Assembly: GCF_030398385.1 (NCBI RefSeq)
Contig: NZ_JAOAOQ010000023.1
Span: forward strand, 24,836-88,835
From: Aquibium sp. ELW1220
GTDB taxonomy: Bacteria; Pseudomonadota; Alphaproteobacteria; Rhizobiales; Rhizobiaceae
DNA length: 64,000 bases
Direction of reading: 5' to 3'
Part shown: piece after piece, positions 16,664 through 26,391 of the stretch
How positions within the stretch are numbered: the first letter of the stretch is position 1
Layout of the letters: every line of letters starts with the position of its first letter
The notes under the pieces: generated by a model
What the model saw: only the letters and a program-made list of their open reading frames with translations
Databases searched by the model: none
Told to the model about the DNA's origin: nothing
Program-made: the position numbers and the translations under genes

Positions 16664-17404
16664 TCAGATCCCGCCTACCTTGGAGGCGCCAGACATCAAT
16701 CGCACCCTCCAATGCCCGACCGGATACTGGCTCACGGTGAGCCGCCTCTGGGCCTTCAGAAGTTCGAGCAGCGTGCGCTTGCCATAGGTGCGGGGATCGA
16801 AATCGGGCGCGTGCCTGACCAGCTCACGATCGAGATCCTCGACACCGACCCAGCCACCTGCACCGGGATGCAGCCGCGCAATCGCGTCCCGGATTTCGTT
16901 GCGGGCATCGCGCGGCTCTTGCAGCGGCCTGCGACCGATGATGGCAGGATGAGCGGGCGTGTCCGGCATCAGGTTCTCGGTGAAAAGGAAGCGCGCGCAG
17001 GCCTTCCGGAACCGCTCGGACGTTCCCCAGGGGCCGAAGCCATAGACCGGCAGGCCTGCCTCTCTGATGCGTGTGCTGAGCCGGACGAAGTCGGTATCGC
17101 TAGAGACGATGGCGAAGCCGTCGACGCCGCCGCCGTGGAGCAGATCCATGGCGGCGATGACGAGGGCGATGTCGGCAGCGTTCTTGGATCCCATGGCCAG
17201 CACCGGGTAGTGGCGCAACTCAATTGCACAGCGGATGCACGCCTCGCGCCAAGCGGCACTGGTGTGCTCGTAGTCGCCGAAGCCAAGGCGAATGTCGCAA
17301 CGCCCGTAGCGCTCAAGTTCGGCCAGGACGCCGTCGATGGCAGCCGCGCTGCCGTTGTCGATGTCGATCAGCAGCGCCAGGCGCTGCGGGATGAGGTCGG
17401 TCAT
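16664..17404 (-). CDS. NYN-domain (LabA/DUF88-type) protein with C-terminal LOTUS/OST-HTH-like domain
   Basis: About 246 residues. The N-terminal NYN (PIN-like) ribonuclease domain shows ALLIDIDNG, the middle acidic block GSKNAADIALVIAAMDLL, and IVSSDTDFVRL; these Asp residues form the metal site of PIN-like nucleases. The C-terminal 75 residues (ARNEIRDAIARLHPGAGGWV to about LTVSQYPVGHW) look like an OST-HTH/LOTUS RNA-binding domain, a known combination. Start ATG 17404 is preferred (GGA eight bases upstream); the frame opens at 17416. It probably acts on RNA. It lies downstream of, and codirectional with, the XRE gene and its small partner. Confidence 0.85.
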   Translation of the reverse strand: MTDLIPQRLALLIDIDNGSAAAIDGVLAELERYGRCDIRLGFGDYEHTSAAWREACIRCAIELRHYPVLAMGSKNAADIALVIAAMDLLHGGGVDGFAIVSSDTDFVRLSTRIREAGLPVYGFGPWGTSERFRKACARFLFTENLMPDTPAHPAIIGRRPLQEPRDARNEIRDAIARLHPGAGGWVGVEDLDRELVRHAPDFDPRTYGKRTLLELLKAQRRLTVSQYPVGHWRVRLMSGASKVGGI

Positions 17405-17479
17405 GCCGGGTTCCAATGAGAATGAGGAGGCGCGGGGAGGGGACGTGCCTGCCGGCGCGCCGCCCTGTCGAATTCCGCC

Positions 17480-17650
17480 CTACATCCTGAACACCTGCCG
17501 CAGTGCTTGCGTCCGGGCCAAGGTCGGGGCCGGGTCGCCATCGTGGGAGGCCAGCCGGATGACTTCGATCCAGTAGCGCTCGTTCTCGGTGATCGGCCTG
17601 TTCATGCGCTCGACCAGATCGGCGCGCGAAGCGATGGTCAGATCAGGCAT
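17480..17650 (-). CDS. 56-residue protein resembling the C-terminal tail of the adjacent XRE regulator
   Basis: ATG 17650 lies two bases after the stop of the XRE regulator gene. The product contains PITENERYWIEVIRLAS, then a proline-rich turn and RTQALRQVF. The regulator's C-terminus reads VTENEVGWLKAIREFS, then DPRLTHRALAALRAIFG. The two share the pattern TENE-x2-W-x2-IR and a terminal R-x-x-AL-x2-(I/V)F. This suggests a stand-alone copy of the regulator's C-terminal (probably oligomerisation) domain. Function is not known; it may modulate the regulator. Confidence 0.65.
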   Translation of the reverse strand: MPDLTIASRADLVERMNRPITENERYWIEVIRLASHDGDPAPTLARTQALRQVFRM

Positions 17651-17652
17651 AG

Positions 17653-18057
17653 TCACTTCCCGAAGATCGCGCGCAGGGCGGCGAGCGCCCGGTGGGTCAG
17701 CCTCGGGTCGGCGCCCTCCGAGAACTCGCGGATCGCCTTCAGCCAGCCGACCTCGTTCTCGGTGACGATGGTGCCGAAGATCTCGTCGATGGCACTCGGC
17801 GTCATGCTGCCACCGAGCTGTTCCAGCGCAAGGCGGAACAGGAACCTTGCGTCGCACTCGAGGGCCTTGGCCAGCGCGGGCACCCGGTCGAGCGGGACCT
17901 TGGCGGTTCCGGTCTTCAGCATCGAGAGCACGTTCGGCGTCTTGAAGCCGGCCTCGATGGCGATCTCGTGCTGGGATTTCTTGGGGCTGAGCTCGAGGAT
18001 GCGGCGGTCGATGAACTTCGCGACGCGCGTCTCGGCGTAGGGCTTTCCGTTGGACAA
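17653..18057 (-). CDS. XRE-family transcriptional regulator
   Basis: About 134 residues. The helix-turn-helix covers KKSQHEIAIEAGFKTPNVLS and MLKTGTAKVPLDRVPALAKA, typical of Rhizobiales XRE proteins. TTG 18057 is chosen because AGAAGG lies nine bases upstream and homologues start just before PYAE. An ATG at 18090 is also in frame but falls inside a 9-bp inverted repeat that looks like the operator. It is followed two bases after its stop by a 56-residue gene similar to its own C-terminus. It likely autoregulates this operon. Whether it controls excision of the neighbouring element is speculation. Confidence 0.8.
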   Translation of the reverse strand: MSNGKPYAETRVAKFIDRRILELSPKKSQHEIAIEAGFKTPNVLSMLKTGTAKVPLDRVPALAKALECDARFLFRLALEQLGGSMTPSAIDEIFGTIVTENEVGWLKAIREFSEGADPRLTHRALAALRAIFGK

Positions 18058-18068
18058 TGTCTTAAACC

Positions 18069-18107
18069 TTCTGTTGCGAATTCTATGCATTCGTTATAGC
18101 AACAGAA
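18069..18107. promoter_or_regulatory. Candidate XRE operator: TTCTGTTGC/GCAACAGAA inverted repeat
   Basis: A perfect 9-bp inverted repeat (18069-18077 and 18099-18107) with a 21-bp AT-rich spacer, immediately upstream of the XRE regulator gene. Position and symmetry fit an autoregulatory operator. Confidence 0.6.
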
Positions 18108-18175
18108 AATAGGAATTGTTCACACTCTCACAAATTAAACACAATAGGACCTACAGTGTGATATCGTGCTGCTGA

Positions 18176-18330
18176 TTATTCTTTCAAAGAAGACGAAATC
18201 TCTTCCTTTCTATTTAGTGTTCCTTCTTGTTCATTTCCGTAGAGGCCTGTCATTGACGACTTGCCGTGTCCCACGACTGCGCCGATCTCGTCATCCATGA
18301 ATCCGGCGAGCCGGGCGCGATCAACTGGGA
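18176..18330 (-). pseudogene. Tyrosine integrase, C-terminal remnant beside tRNA-Gln
   Basis: The minus strand encodes AGFMDDEIGAVVGHGKSSMT followed by GLYGNEQEGTL. This matches the C-terminal catalytic part of phage/ICE integrases: the VGH block with its conserved His and, after it, the presumed nucleophilic Tyr in GLYG. Upstream the homology ends; the arm-binding and core domains are missing. Its distance of about 0.6 kb from the tRNA-Gln 3' end is typical for an element integrated at that tRNA. Confidence 0.7.
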
Positions 18331-18432
18331 TCTCTCGCTTCCGATTTTTGAACAGGTTCGACGACAGCCGGGCCATTTAGCCTGCCTGATTAGTCCGCTC
18401 GATCCCGTTCGGACTGTCGCTCCAGGTGCTCA

Positions 18433-18642
18433 ATGTCGGCGCCTGAGCTTCTGGCAAAGATGGCGGTAGAGCACGTTGCCATGATCGATCGCGAAAGCAT
18501 GCTCGGCAAGGAAGCGATCCGCATCTGCCTCGATCTGGCGGGTATCGCCGCTTACGAAATCCGACCGAAGGCGGGGGGGAGTAAAGCGCGCCTACGTGTC
18601 GCTCTGCCGCCGATCATGCCAATCTTTGATGCCCTCGCATAG
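18433..18642 (+). CDS. Small hypothetical protein
   Basis: A 69-codon ORF (LLAKMAVEHVAMIDRESMLG, then LAGIAAYEIRP). It is plausible as protein but has no recognised family and no clear Shine-Dalgarno. It converges with and overlaps the small leftward gene at 18592-18804 by about 50 bases, so one of the two may be false or degraded. Confidence 0.35.
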   Translation: MSAPELLAKMAVEHVAMIDRESMLGKEAIRICLDLAGIAAYEIRPKAGGSKARLRVALPPIMPIFDALA

Positions 18643-18804
18643 AAACTTCACAAACACGGCACTTACCAGAGGTTGGGCCGCGCCGTCGGGGGTGAACTCA
18701 TAAATCGCGTCGGATTCGTCGGTGCCCCACGTTCCTAGATACTCGCCGTCCTGAGTGATCACAGTGCCGTCTTCAAGCAGATTGATCGGCCATCGAAGAT
18801 TCAT
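18592..18804 (-). CDS. Small hypothetical acidic protein
   Basis: A 70-residue ORF from ATG 18804, preceded by CGGGGGC; the frame opens at 18870. The product (MNLRWPINLLEDGTVITQDG, then YLGTWGTDESDAIYEFTPDG) has a protein-like, beta-rich composition and a net negative charge. Family not recognised. It lies between an integrase remnant and tRNA-Gln. Confidence 0.5.
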   Translation of the reverse strand: MNLRWPINLLEDGTVITQDGEYLGTWGTDESDAIYEFTPDGAAQPLVSAVFVKFLCEGIKDWHDRRQSDT

Positions 18805-18921
18805 TTTGCCCCCGAGGCTGGGCGATTCGGATGGAATGCCATGTGTATCGTCCGCATGACTGTAACACATGCGATTATCTAAGGTCGCCTAAGCTGTTGT
18901 TTTTATTGAGCAAAGAGCGCT

Positions 18922-18996
18922 TGGCTGGGGCGCCTGGATTCGAACCAGGGGATGGCGGTACCAAAAACCGCTGCCTTACCGCTTGGCTACGCCCCA
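18922..18996 (-). tRNA. tRNA-Gln (TTG)
   Basis: A 75-nt cloverleaf on the minus strand: acceptor TGGGGCG paired with CGCCCCA, discriminator G and encoded CCA, D-arm AGCCAAGCGGTAAGGC, anticodon loop with TTG, and T-arm CTGGTTCGAATCCAG. It is intact. Its 3' end points toward the accessory region with integrase remnants, as expected for an integration site. Confidence 0.95.
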
Positions 18997-19205
18997 AGAC
19001 CGTGCCGCGATGCGGCGCGTTATATTGCTCCGCTCGGCTCGGCGCAATATCCCCGTGACGGTCGGAACCCGACCGGCCTGCGGCGGCTTTCACCCCGGCC
19101 CGCGCGGCCCGCCGCTGCAAAACGGCCGCGCCTGTGTTTTTGCGATGGAAATGCGCCGGTCGAGCCTCTAACACGCGTCTTGTGCACTGCAACGGAGGAA
19201 TGGCC

Positions 19206-21875
<2,670 letters not shown>

Positions 21876-22848
21876 GGAATGGCGAAGGGCGAATGGGGAA
21901 TGGCGAATAGCGAATAGGGAGTAGGGAGTAGGGAATAGGGAATAGGGAATAGGGAATAGGGAGTAGGCAGTCGGCAGTCGGAAACCGGCCCCCGCCTCGA
22001 CCCCCGTCCTCTCCCCCCAACGGGGGGAGAGGTGGCCCGGGCGAAGCCCGGGACGGAGAGGGGGGCCTTGCGCCATCTCCCCCTACACCTCCGCCCGCAG
22101 AACCAACCCGCCGCCGCCGCGCCCCTTTCCTCGCCCCCCAACGGGGGGGTCCGAAGGACGGGCGAGACCCGTGGCTCGCCCCTGGTGGCCCGGGCGTAGC
22201 CCGGGACGGTGAGGGGGGCCTTGCGGCGCTTCAGCCCCATTTGAGCGGCGGACAAACGAGCGCCACCACCGACCCGCCCATCCTCTACTGCCATGCTGTC
22301 GCGGACCTCGAGGGCACGGCCAAGCACCCCCTCACCGTCTCGGGCTCCGCCCGATCCACCTCTCCCCCTGCCCGGGGGAGAGGAACCGCAGTTCCGGCCT
22401 CGCGCCCCACATACGGGGCACGAGGGAGAACGACCCCGCCGCCGCCGCGCCTATCCTCTACCCCCAACGGGGGGAGAGGTGGCCCGGGCGCAGCCCGGGA
22501 CGGTGAGGGGGTCTTGCGCCATCTCCCCCTACACCTCCGCCCCCAGAACCAGCGAACCCGCCGCCGCGCCTATCCTCTACCCCGCAGGGGGGAGAGGTGG
22601 CCCGGGCGCAGCCCGGGACGGAGGGGGGGGCCTTGCGCCGCCCGCCCGCAAGAGGCCCAAGAATGACCGCCACCCCGTTGCACCCCCGCAGGGGTCTGAA
22701 GAACGGACGTGTCCGCCGCCGCGCCTATCCTCTACCCCCGCAGGGGGGAGAGGTGGCCCGGGCGAAGCCCGGGACGGAGGGGGGGCCTTGCGGCGTTTCC
22801 GCCTGCCGCTTCGCCCGAAACGGCAAGCCCCGCCGCCGCCGCCGCCCC
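21876..22848. repeat. Dense repeat field: heptamer tandem array plus six palindromic Rhizobiales-type repeats
   Basis: No gene. Bases about 21880-21975 hold a degenerate tandem array of 7-mers (AGGGAAT/AGGGAGT/GCGAAT variants, more than ten units). Then come six copies of a palindromic unit built from a CTCTCCCC/GGGGAGAG stem and a GCCCGGGC-GAA/GCCCGGG stem: about 22006-22070, 22129-22224, 22324-22382 (inverted), 22452-22513, 22571-22631 and 22728-22789, several followed by CCTTGCGCCATCTCCCCCTA. These resemble the abundant intergenic palindromes of Rhizobiales. Confidence 0.85.
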
Positions 22849-24741
22849 CTACGCGCCCCCGATACTCCGCTCCACCAGCCGCGACAGCCGCTGCGAGAAG
22901 GCCTTCGCGTCGAGCGGCTTGTCGCCGTCGAGCACGCGCGCCTCGTCGAAGAGCAGATGCGCGACGTCCGCGCGCAGCTCGGGGTCGCCGTCGCCCAGCC
23001 GCGCGAGCCCGCGGATGCGCGCGTTGCCCGTGTTGATCTCGAGCACGGGCCGGGCGGCGCCGTCGAGCCGGCCGGCTGCGCCGAGCAGCCGTTCGATCTG
23101 GCGGTCCGGCCCGCCTTCCGGCGCCACCAGGCACACCGCGCTTTCCGTCAGCCGGTCGGAGGCGCGCACATCGGAGACCGCCTCGCCGAGCGTCTCCTTC
23201 ACGAAGGCGATGAAACCCGCCATCTCGGGCGTCGTCTCCGCGTCCGGCCGCTCGGCGTCCGCCGGCAGCGCGATGCCCGACAGGTCCGCTCCGCCCTGGG
23301 TGACGGACTTCAGCGGCCTGCCGTCGAAATCGTCGACCATCGTCACCCAGAAGCTGTCCACCGGGTCGGTAAGCAGCAGCACCTCCACCCCGCGGGCGCG
23401 GAATCCTTCGAGCTGCGGCGAGGCTTCGAGCCGGGCGCGGTCGTCGCCGGTCATGTAGTAGATCGCCGTCTGGCCTTCCTTCATCGCCGCCACGCAGTCG
23501 GCGAGGCTGCGCCAGCCTTCGCCCGAGGCGGTCGAGCGGAAGCGGGCGAGCTTCAGCAGCTGCTCCCGCCGCTCGAAATCCTCGTAGAGCCCTTCCTTGA
23601 GCACGACGCCGAAATTCTCCCAGACTTTCGCATAGGCCTCCGCGTCGCTGTCCGCGAGCTTCGCCAGGTCGCCGAGGATGCGGCTCGTCACGCCCTTGCG
23701 GATGGCGGCCATCAGCGGGCTGTCCTGGATCATCTCGCGCGACAGGTTGAGCGGCAGGTCGGCCGAATCGACGAGGCCGCGCACGAAGCGCAGGTAGCGC
23801 GGCAGCAGGTCGGCCTCGTCGGTGATGAAGACGCGGCGCACGTAGAGCTTCATCCGGCCCTTGCGGTCCTGGTCGAAGAGATCGAATGGGCGCGATCCGG
23901 GAACGAAGGCGAGCGCGCTGTATTCGTGGCGGCCTTCTGCGCGGAAATGCACGGTCGCGGCCGGCTCGTCATACTGGCCCGAGAGGCCGCGGTAGAAATC
24001 GGCATACTCCTCCGGCGTGATCGCGTTCTTCGGCCGGCTCCACAGCGCCGTGCCGTCGGCGACGTCCCGGGGCGCCTCGCCGGGCGTGTCGCGAAGCGCG
24101 ATCGGCACCGGCACGTGGCCGGACTGGTCCTTGATCAGCCGCTCCAGCCGATGCGGCGTGGTATAGTCGTCCGCATCGTCCATCAGGTGCAGCATCACCC
24201 GCGTGCCGCGCTTCGGCGCATCGGCGAGGTCGGCGGGCGCGATCTCGTAGGAGCCCTTGCCGTCGGAAGACCAGCGCCAGGCCTCCTCGCTTCCGGCCCG
24301 GCGCGTCAGCACGTCCACCCGGTCGGCCACCATGAAGGCCGAGTAGAAGCCGACGCCGAACTGGCCGATGAGCTCCGCCCTCTCGCCGGATTTCGCGGCC
24401 TCGACGCGCTCCATGAAGGCGCGGGTGCCGGAGCGGGCGATGGTGCCCAGCGCCTCCACCAGCTCGTCGCGGCTCATGCCGATGCCGTTGTCCTCGACCT
24501 CGAGCCGCTTCGCCTCCGGATGCGCGGTGATGGTGATCGCCGGCCTGCCGTCGTCGCCGAGCAGGCCCGGCGTCTGGGTCGCCTCGTAGCGCAGCTTCTC
24601 GCAGGCGTCGGCTGCGTTGGAGATCAGCTCGCGCAGGAACACGTCGCGGTCGGAATAGACCGAGTGCACCATCATGTGCAGCAGCCGGGCGACGTCCGCC
24701 TCGAAGGATCGGGTTTCGGTTTCCTTGATGTCTGTCGTCAT
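22849..24741 (-). CDS. htpG: Molecular chaperone HtpG (Hsp90)
   Basis: A 630-residue Hsp90. The N-terminal GHKL ATPase shows FLRELISNAADACEKLRYEA (Glu and Asn for ATP), DNGIGM, and GQFGVGFYSAFMVAD. Middle and C-terminal dimerisation domains follow and end in LVERSIGGA. It assists folding and maturation of client proteins in the cytoplasm. Start ATG 24741 (MTTDIKETETRSFEADVARL) matches the family; the frame opens earlier at 24798. A heat-shock-type promoter lies 46 bases upstream. The gene end borders the repeat field. Confidence 0.96.
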   Translation of the reverse strand: MTTDIKETETRSFEADVARLLHMMVHSVYSDRDVFLRELISNAADACEKLRYEATQTPGLLGDDGRPAITITAHPEAKRLEVEDNGIGMSRDELVEALGTIARSGTRAFMERVEAAKSGERAELIGQFGVGFYSAFMVADRVDVLTRRAGSEEAWRWSSDGKGSYEIAPADLADAPKRGTRVMLHLMDDADDYTTPHRLERLIKDQSGHVPVPIALRDTPGEAPRDVADGTALWSRPKNAITPEEYADFYRGLSGQYDEPAATVHFRAEGRHEYSALAFVPGSRPFDLFDQDRKGRMKLYVRRVFITDEADLLPRYLRFVRGLVDSADLPLNLSREMIQDSPLMAAIRKGVTSRILGDLAKLADSDAEAYAKVWENFGVVLKEGLYEDFERREQLLKLARFRSTASGEGWRSLADCVAAMKEGQTAIYYMTGDDRARLEASPQLEGFRARGVEVLLLTDPVDSFWVTMVDDFDGRPLKSVTQGGADLSGIALPADAERPDAETTPEMAGFIAFVKETLGEAVSDVRASDRLTESAVCLVAPEGGPDRQIERLLGAAGRLDGAARPVLEINTGNARIRGLARLGDGDPELRADVAHLLFDEARVLDGDKPLDAKAFSQRLSRLVERSIGGA

Positions 24742-24786
24742 GGGAGAACACTCGGGCTGCGGTGGGATGAATCGGGGATGTCCAAC

Positions 24787-24815
24787 AGATGGCCGCAACC
24801 GGCGCCGTCTTCAAG
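24787..24815 (-). promoter_or_regulatory. Candidate RpoH (sigma-32) heat-shock promoter of htpG
   Basis: On the minus strand CTTGAA (24815-24810) is followed after 17 bases by CCATCT (24792-24787). This is close to the alphaproteobacterial RpoH consensus (CTTGAA, 17-18 bp, CCATnT/CCTATnT). It lies about 46-75 bases upstream of the htpG start. Confidence 0.6.
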
Positions 24816-24962
24816 ACATTCATGTCGCCCGCGCCCGCGCCGGACCGGAAAACGGGCGAGCCGGAAATTTTTCTCCGTCCCTCTGTCCACGCCCCCGCCG
24901 ACCGTCCGTAGACTTCACACCGATGCGACGGGCACCGGCCCGTCCGGAACGGAGGGACGGGC

Positions 24963-25868
24963 ATGGACTGGCATCTGGCGATCGAGCGGAACCGGGAGGC
25001 GCTGAAGCGCGTCCTGGCTGCCATCGTCGCCCTGGCCGGGCCTGAAATCCGGGGACAGTTTACGCATTTCCTCTCGCAGGCCGCCGCCGGTCCGCAACCT
25101 GCGCCGGCGGAAATGCGTAGACTGTCCCCGCATTTCCCCGCGCCGACGCTGCCGCGCCGCCTCCACCGGGCCGCGCTGCGGCTGCTGCGGCCGGCCGAAT
25201 CGGCCGCCCGCCGGCTGATCATCGTCGCCGCCCGCGCCCTTGGACGGGACCTCCACGCCCTCACGAGCGAAACCGCGACGGCGGCGGAAGGACAGGCGGT
25301 CCCGCCGCGCCGGCCCGCGCCGAAATCTCCGGTCCCGGTCCTCCACCGGCTCGGCATCGCGGCCGTGGTCCCGCCGGGCGTCGTTGCGGCCGCAGCCGCC
25401 CCGCGCCGCGTCTGCGCCACGCTTTTGCTGCCGCTCAGCGACCCGCCCCGGTCGTTTTCGCCGCGTCGGCGCACCGTGCCGCCGCACGCCGCGCCCCGCA
25501 TCCTGAGCCTCGACGGCCAAGCCCCGCATCGGCTGCCGCCGAAGCCGTCGCCGGGCGATGCGGTGGACGCGACGCGGCTGTTGCGGCGTCTGGCGGCGCT
25601 GGGCGCCGCTCTCGACGACCTGCCGGGGCAGGCGCGGCGGTTCGTGCGCTGGCAGGTGCGCCGCGCGCGCGCCCTGGCGCGGGAACGGGCGAAGGCGCTG
25701 GCCGGGGGGAAGGTGCTGCTGCGCTTGCGCCGCCTCTCGCCGCTTCGGTTCGGCCGACCGCCCGGCCTGCGCGCCCGGGCGCGCGCCGCGGCCGACGCGT
25801 GTCAGCAGATCCTGCGCGACCTGGACTGGTTTGCCCGGCACGCGCTTGCGCCGCCCGACACCTCCTGA
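24963..25868 (+). CDS. Conserved rhizobial hypothetical protein with an in-frame palindromic insert
   Basis: A 301-residue Arg/Ala/Pro-rich protein starting MDWHLAIERNREALKRVLAA with GGAGGG upstream. It has the look of a conserved Mesorhizobium-type hypothetical; C-terminal blocks such as DLPGQARRFVRWQVRRARAL and the end LAPPDTS are protein-like. Codons about 28-58 coincide exactly with a palindromic repeat (25044-25136) that is also present at 63743-63833 in non-coding DNA. The insert keeps the reading frame. Function is not known. The reading frame is also open far beyond its end in another frame, which is an artefact of high GC. Confidence 0.65.
   Translation: MDWHLAIERNREALKRVLAAIVALAGPEIRGQFTHFLSQAAAGPQPAPAEMRRLSPHFPAPTLPRRLHRAALRLLRPAESAARRLIIVAARALGRDLHALTSETATAAEGQAVPPRRPAPKSPVPVLHRLGIAAVVPPGVVAAAAAPRRVCATLLLPLSDPPRSFSPRRRTVPPHAAPRILSLDGQAPHRLPPKPSPGDAVDATRLLRRLAALGAALDDLPGQARRFVRWQVRRARALARERAKALAGGKVLLRLRRLSPLRFGRPPGLRARARAAADACQQILRDLDWFARHALAPPDTS
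25044..25136. repeat. Palindromic element (copy 1), inside a coding sequence
   Basis: Inverted arms of 27 nt: 25044-25070 and 25110-25136, matching at 25 of 27 positions, with core GGGGACAGTTTAC / GTAGACTGTCCCC. The 39-bp centre is GC-rich. Element length is 93 bp, divisible by three, so it keeps the frame of the 24963-25868 gene. A near-identical arm pair occurs at 63743-63833. Confidence 0.85.
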
Positions 25869-25950
25869 TCGACCCCGATCAGCAGGGCTGCTGCGTCATC
25901 CCGCCCGGATTTCCTCCGGCAGCGGCCGCAGACCCGCGCCCGCGCGAGGC

Positions 25951-26352
25951 TCACGCGGTCTCGATGGTCACCCTGTCGGCATAGAAGGCGCCATGACCGC
26001 GGATCGCTTCCATCTCGTCGAAGGGCGTCTCGTAGGCCCACATCACGTCCGGGCTGGCATCGCCCGGCAGGCCGATCAGCCAGTAGGTCGCGTCGCCCTT
26101 GAAAGGGCAGTGGGTCATGGTTGCGCTGCGCGACAGCGACGTGAAGTCGATGTCGGAAAACGGGATGTAGAGCACCGGCTTGTAGCGCGCCTCGACGAGT
26201 TCCAGCGCCGCCTCGGTCGAGGCGATCACCTGGTCGCCGGCCCGCACCACCACCTTGCCCGCATGCGGGGCGATGGTGATCGTGTGGCCGGGCCGGTCGC
26301 GGAAGCCGGGGGCGGGGTTCGGGGCGGGCGTGAGCGGGTCGGGAAGGGTCAT
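25951..26352 (-). CDS. DUF427 domain protein
   Basis: A 133-residue intact DUF427 protein: VVVRAGDQVIASTEAALELV, then YIPFSDIDFTSLSRS, TMTHCPFKGDATYW and VMWAYETPFDEM, AFYADRVTI, the conserved order of this beta-rich family. The biochemical role is unknown. It is a single-domain form, unlike the broken longer relative at 7412-7883. It reads leftward and ends 80 bp from the 24963-25868 gene; the aminotransferase gene upstream on the same strand ends 40 bp away, so the two may be co-transcribed. Confidence 0.88.
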   Translation of the reverse strand: MTLPDPLTPAPNPAPGFRDRPGHTITIAPHAGKVVVRAGDQVIASTEAALELVEARYKPVLYIPFSDIDFTSLSRSATMTHCPFKGDATYWLIGLPGDASPDVMWAYETPFDEMEAIRGHGAFYADRVTIETA

Positions 26353-26391
26353 GCCCCCGAACCTAAGCCGTCCGGCCGCGATGGCAAGCCC

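Noticed and set aside
22241..25005. Long plus-strand frames across the repeat field and htpG
   Set aside because: Antisense shadow of htpG and of the palindromic repeats.
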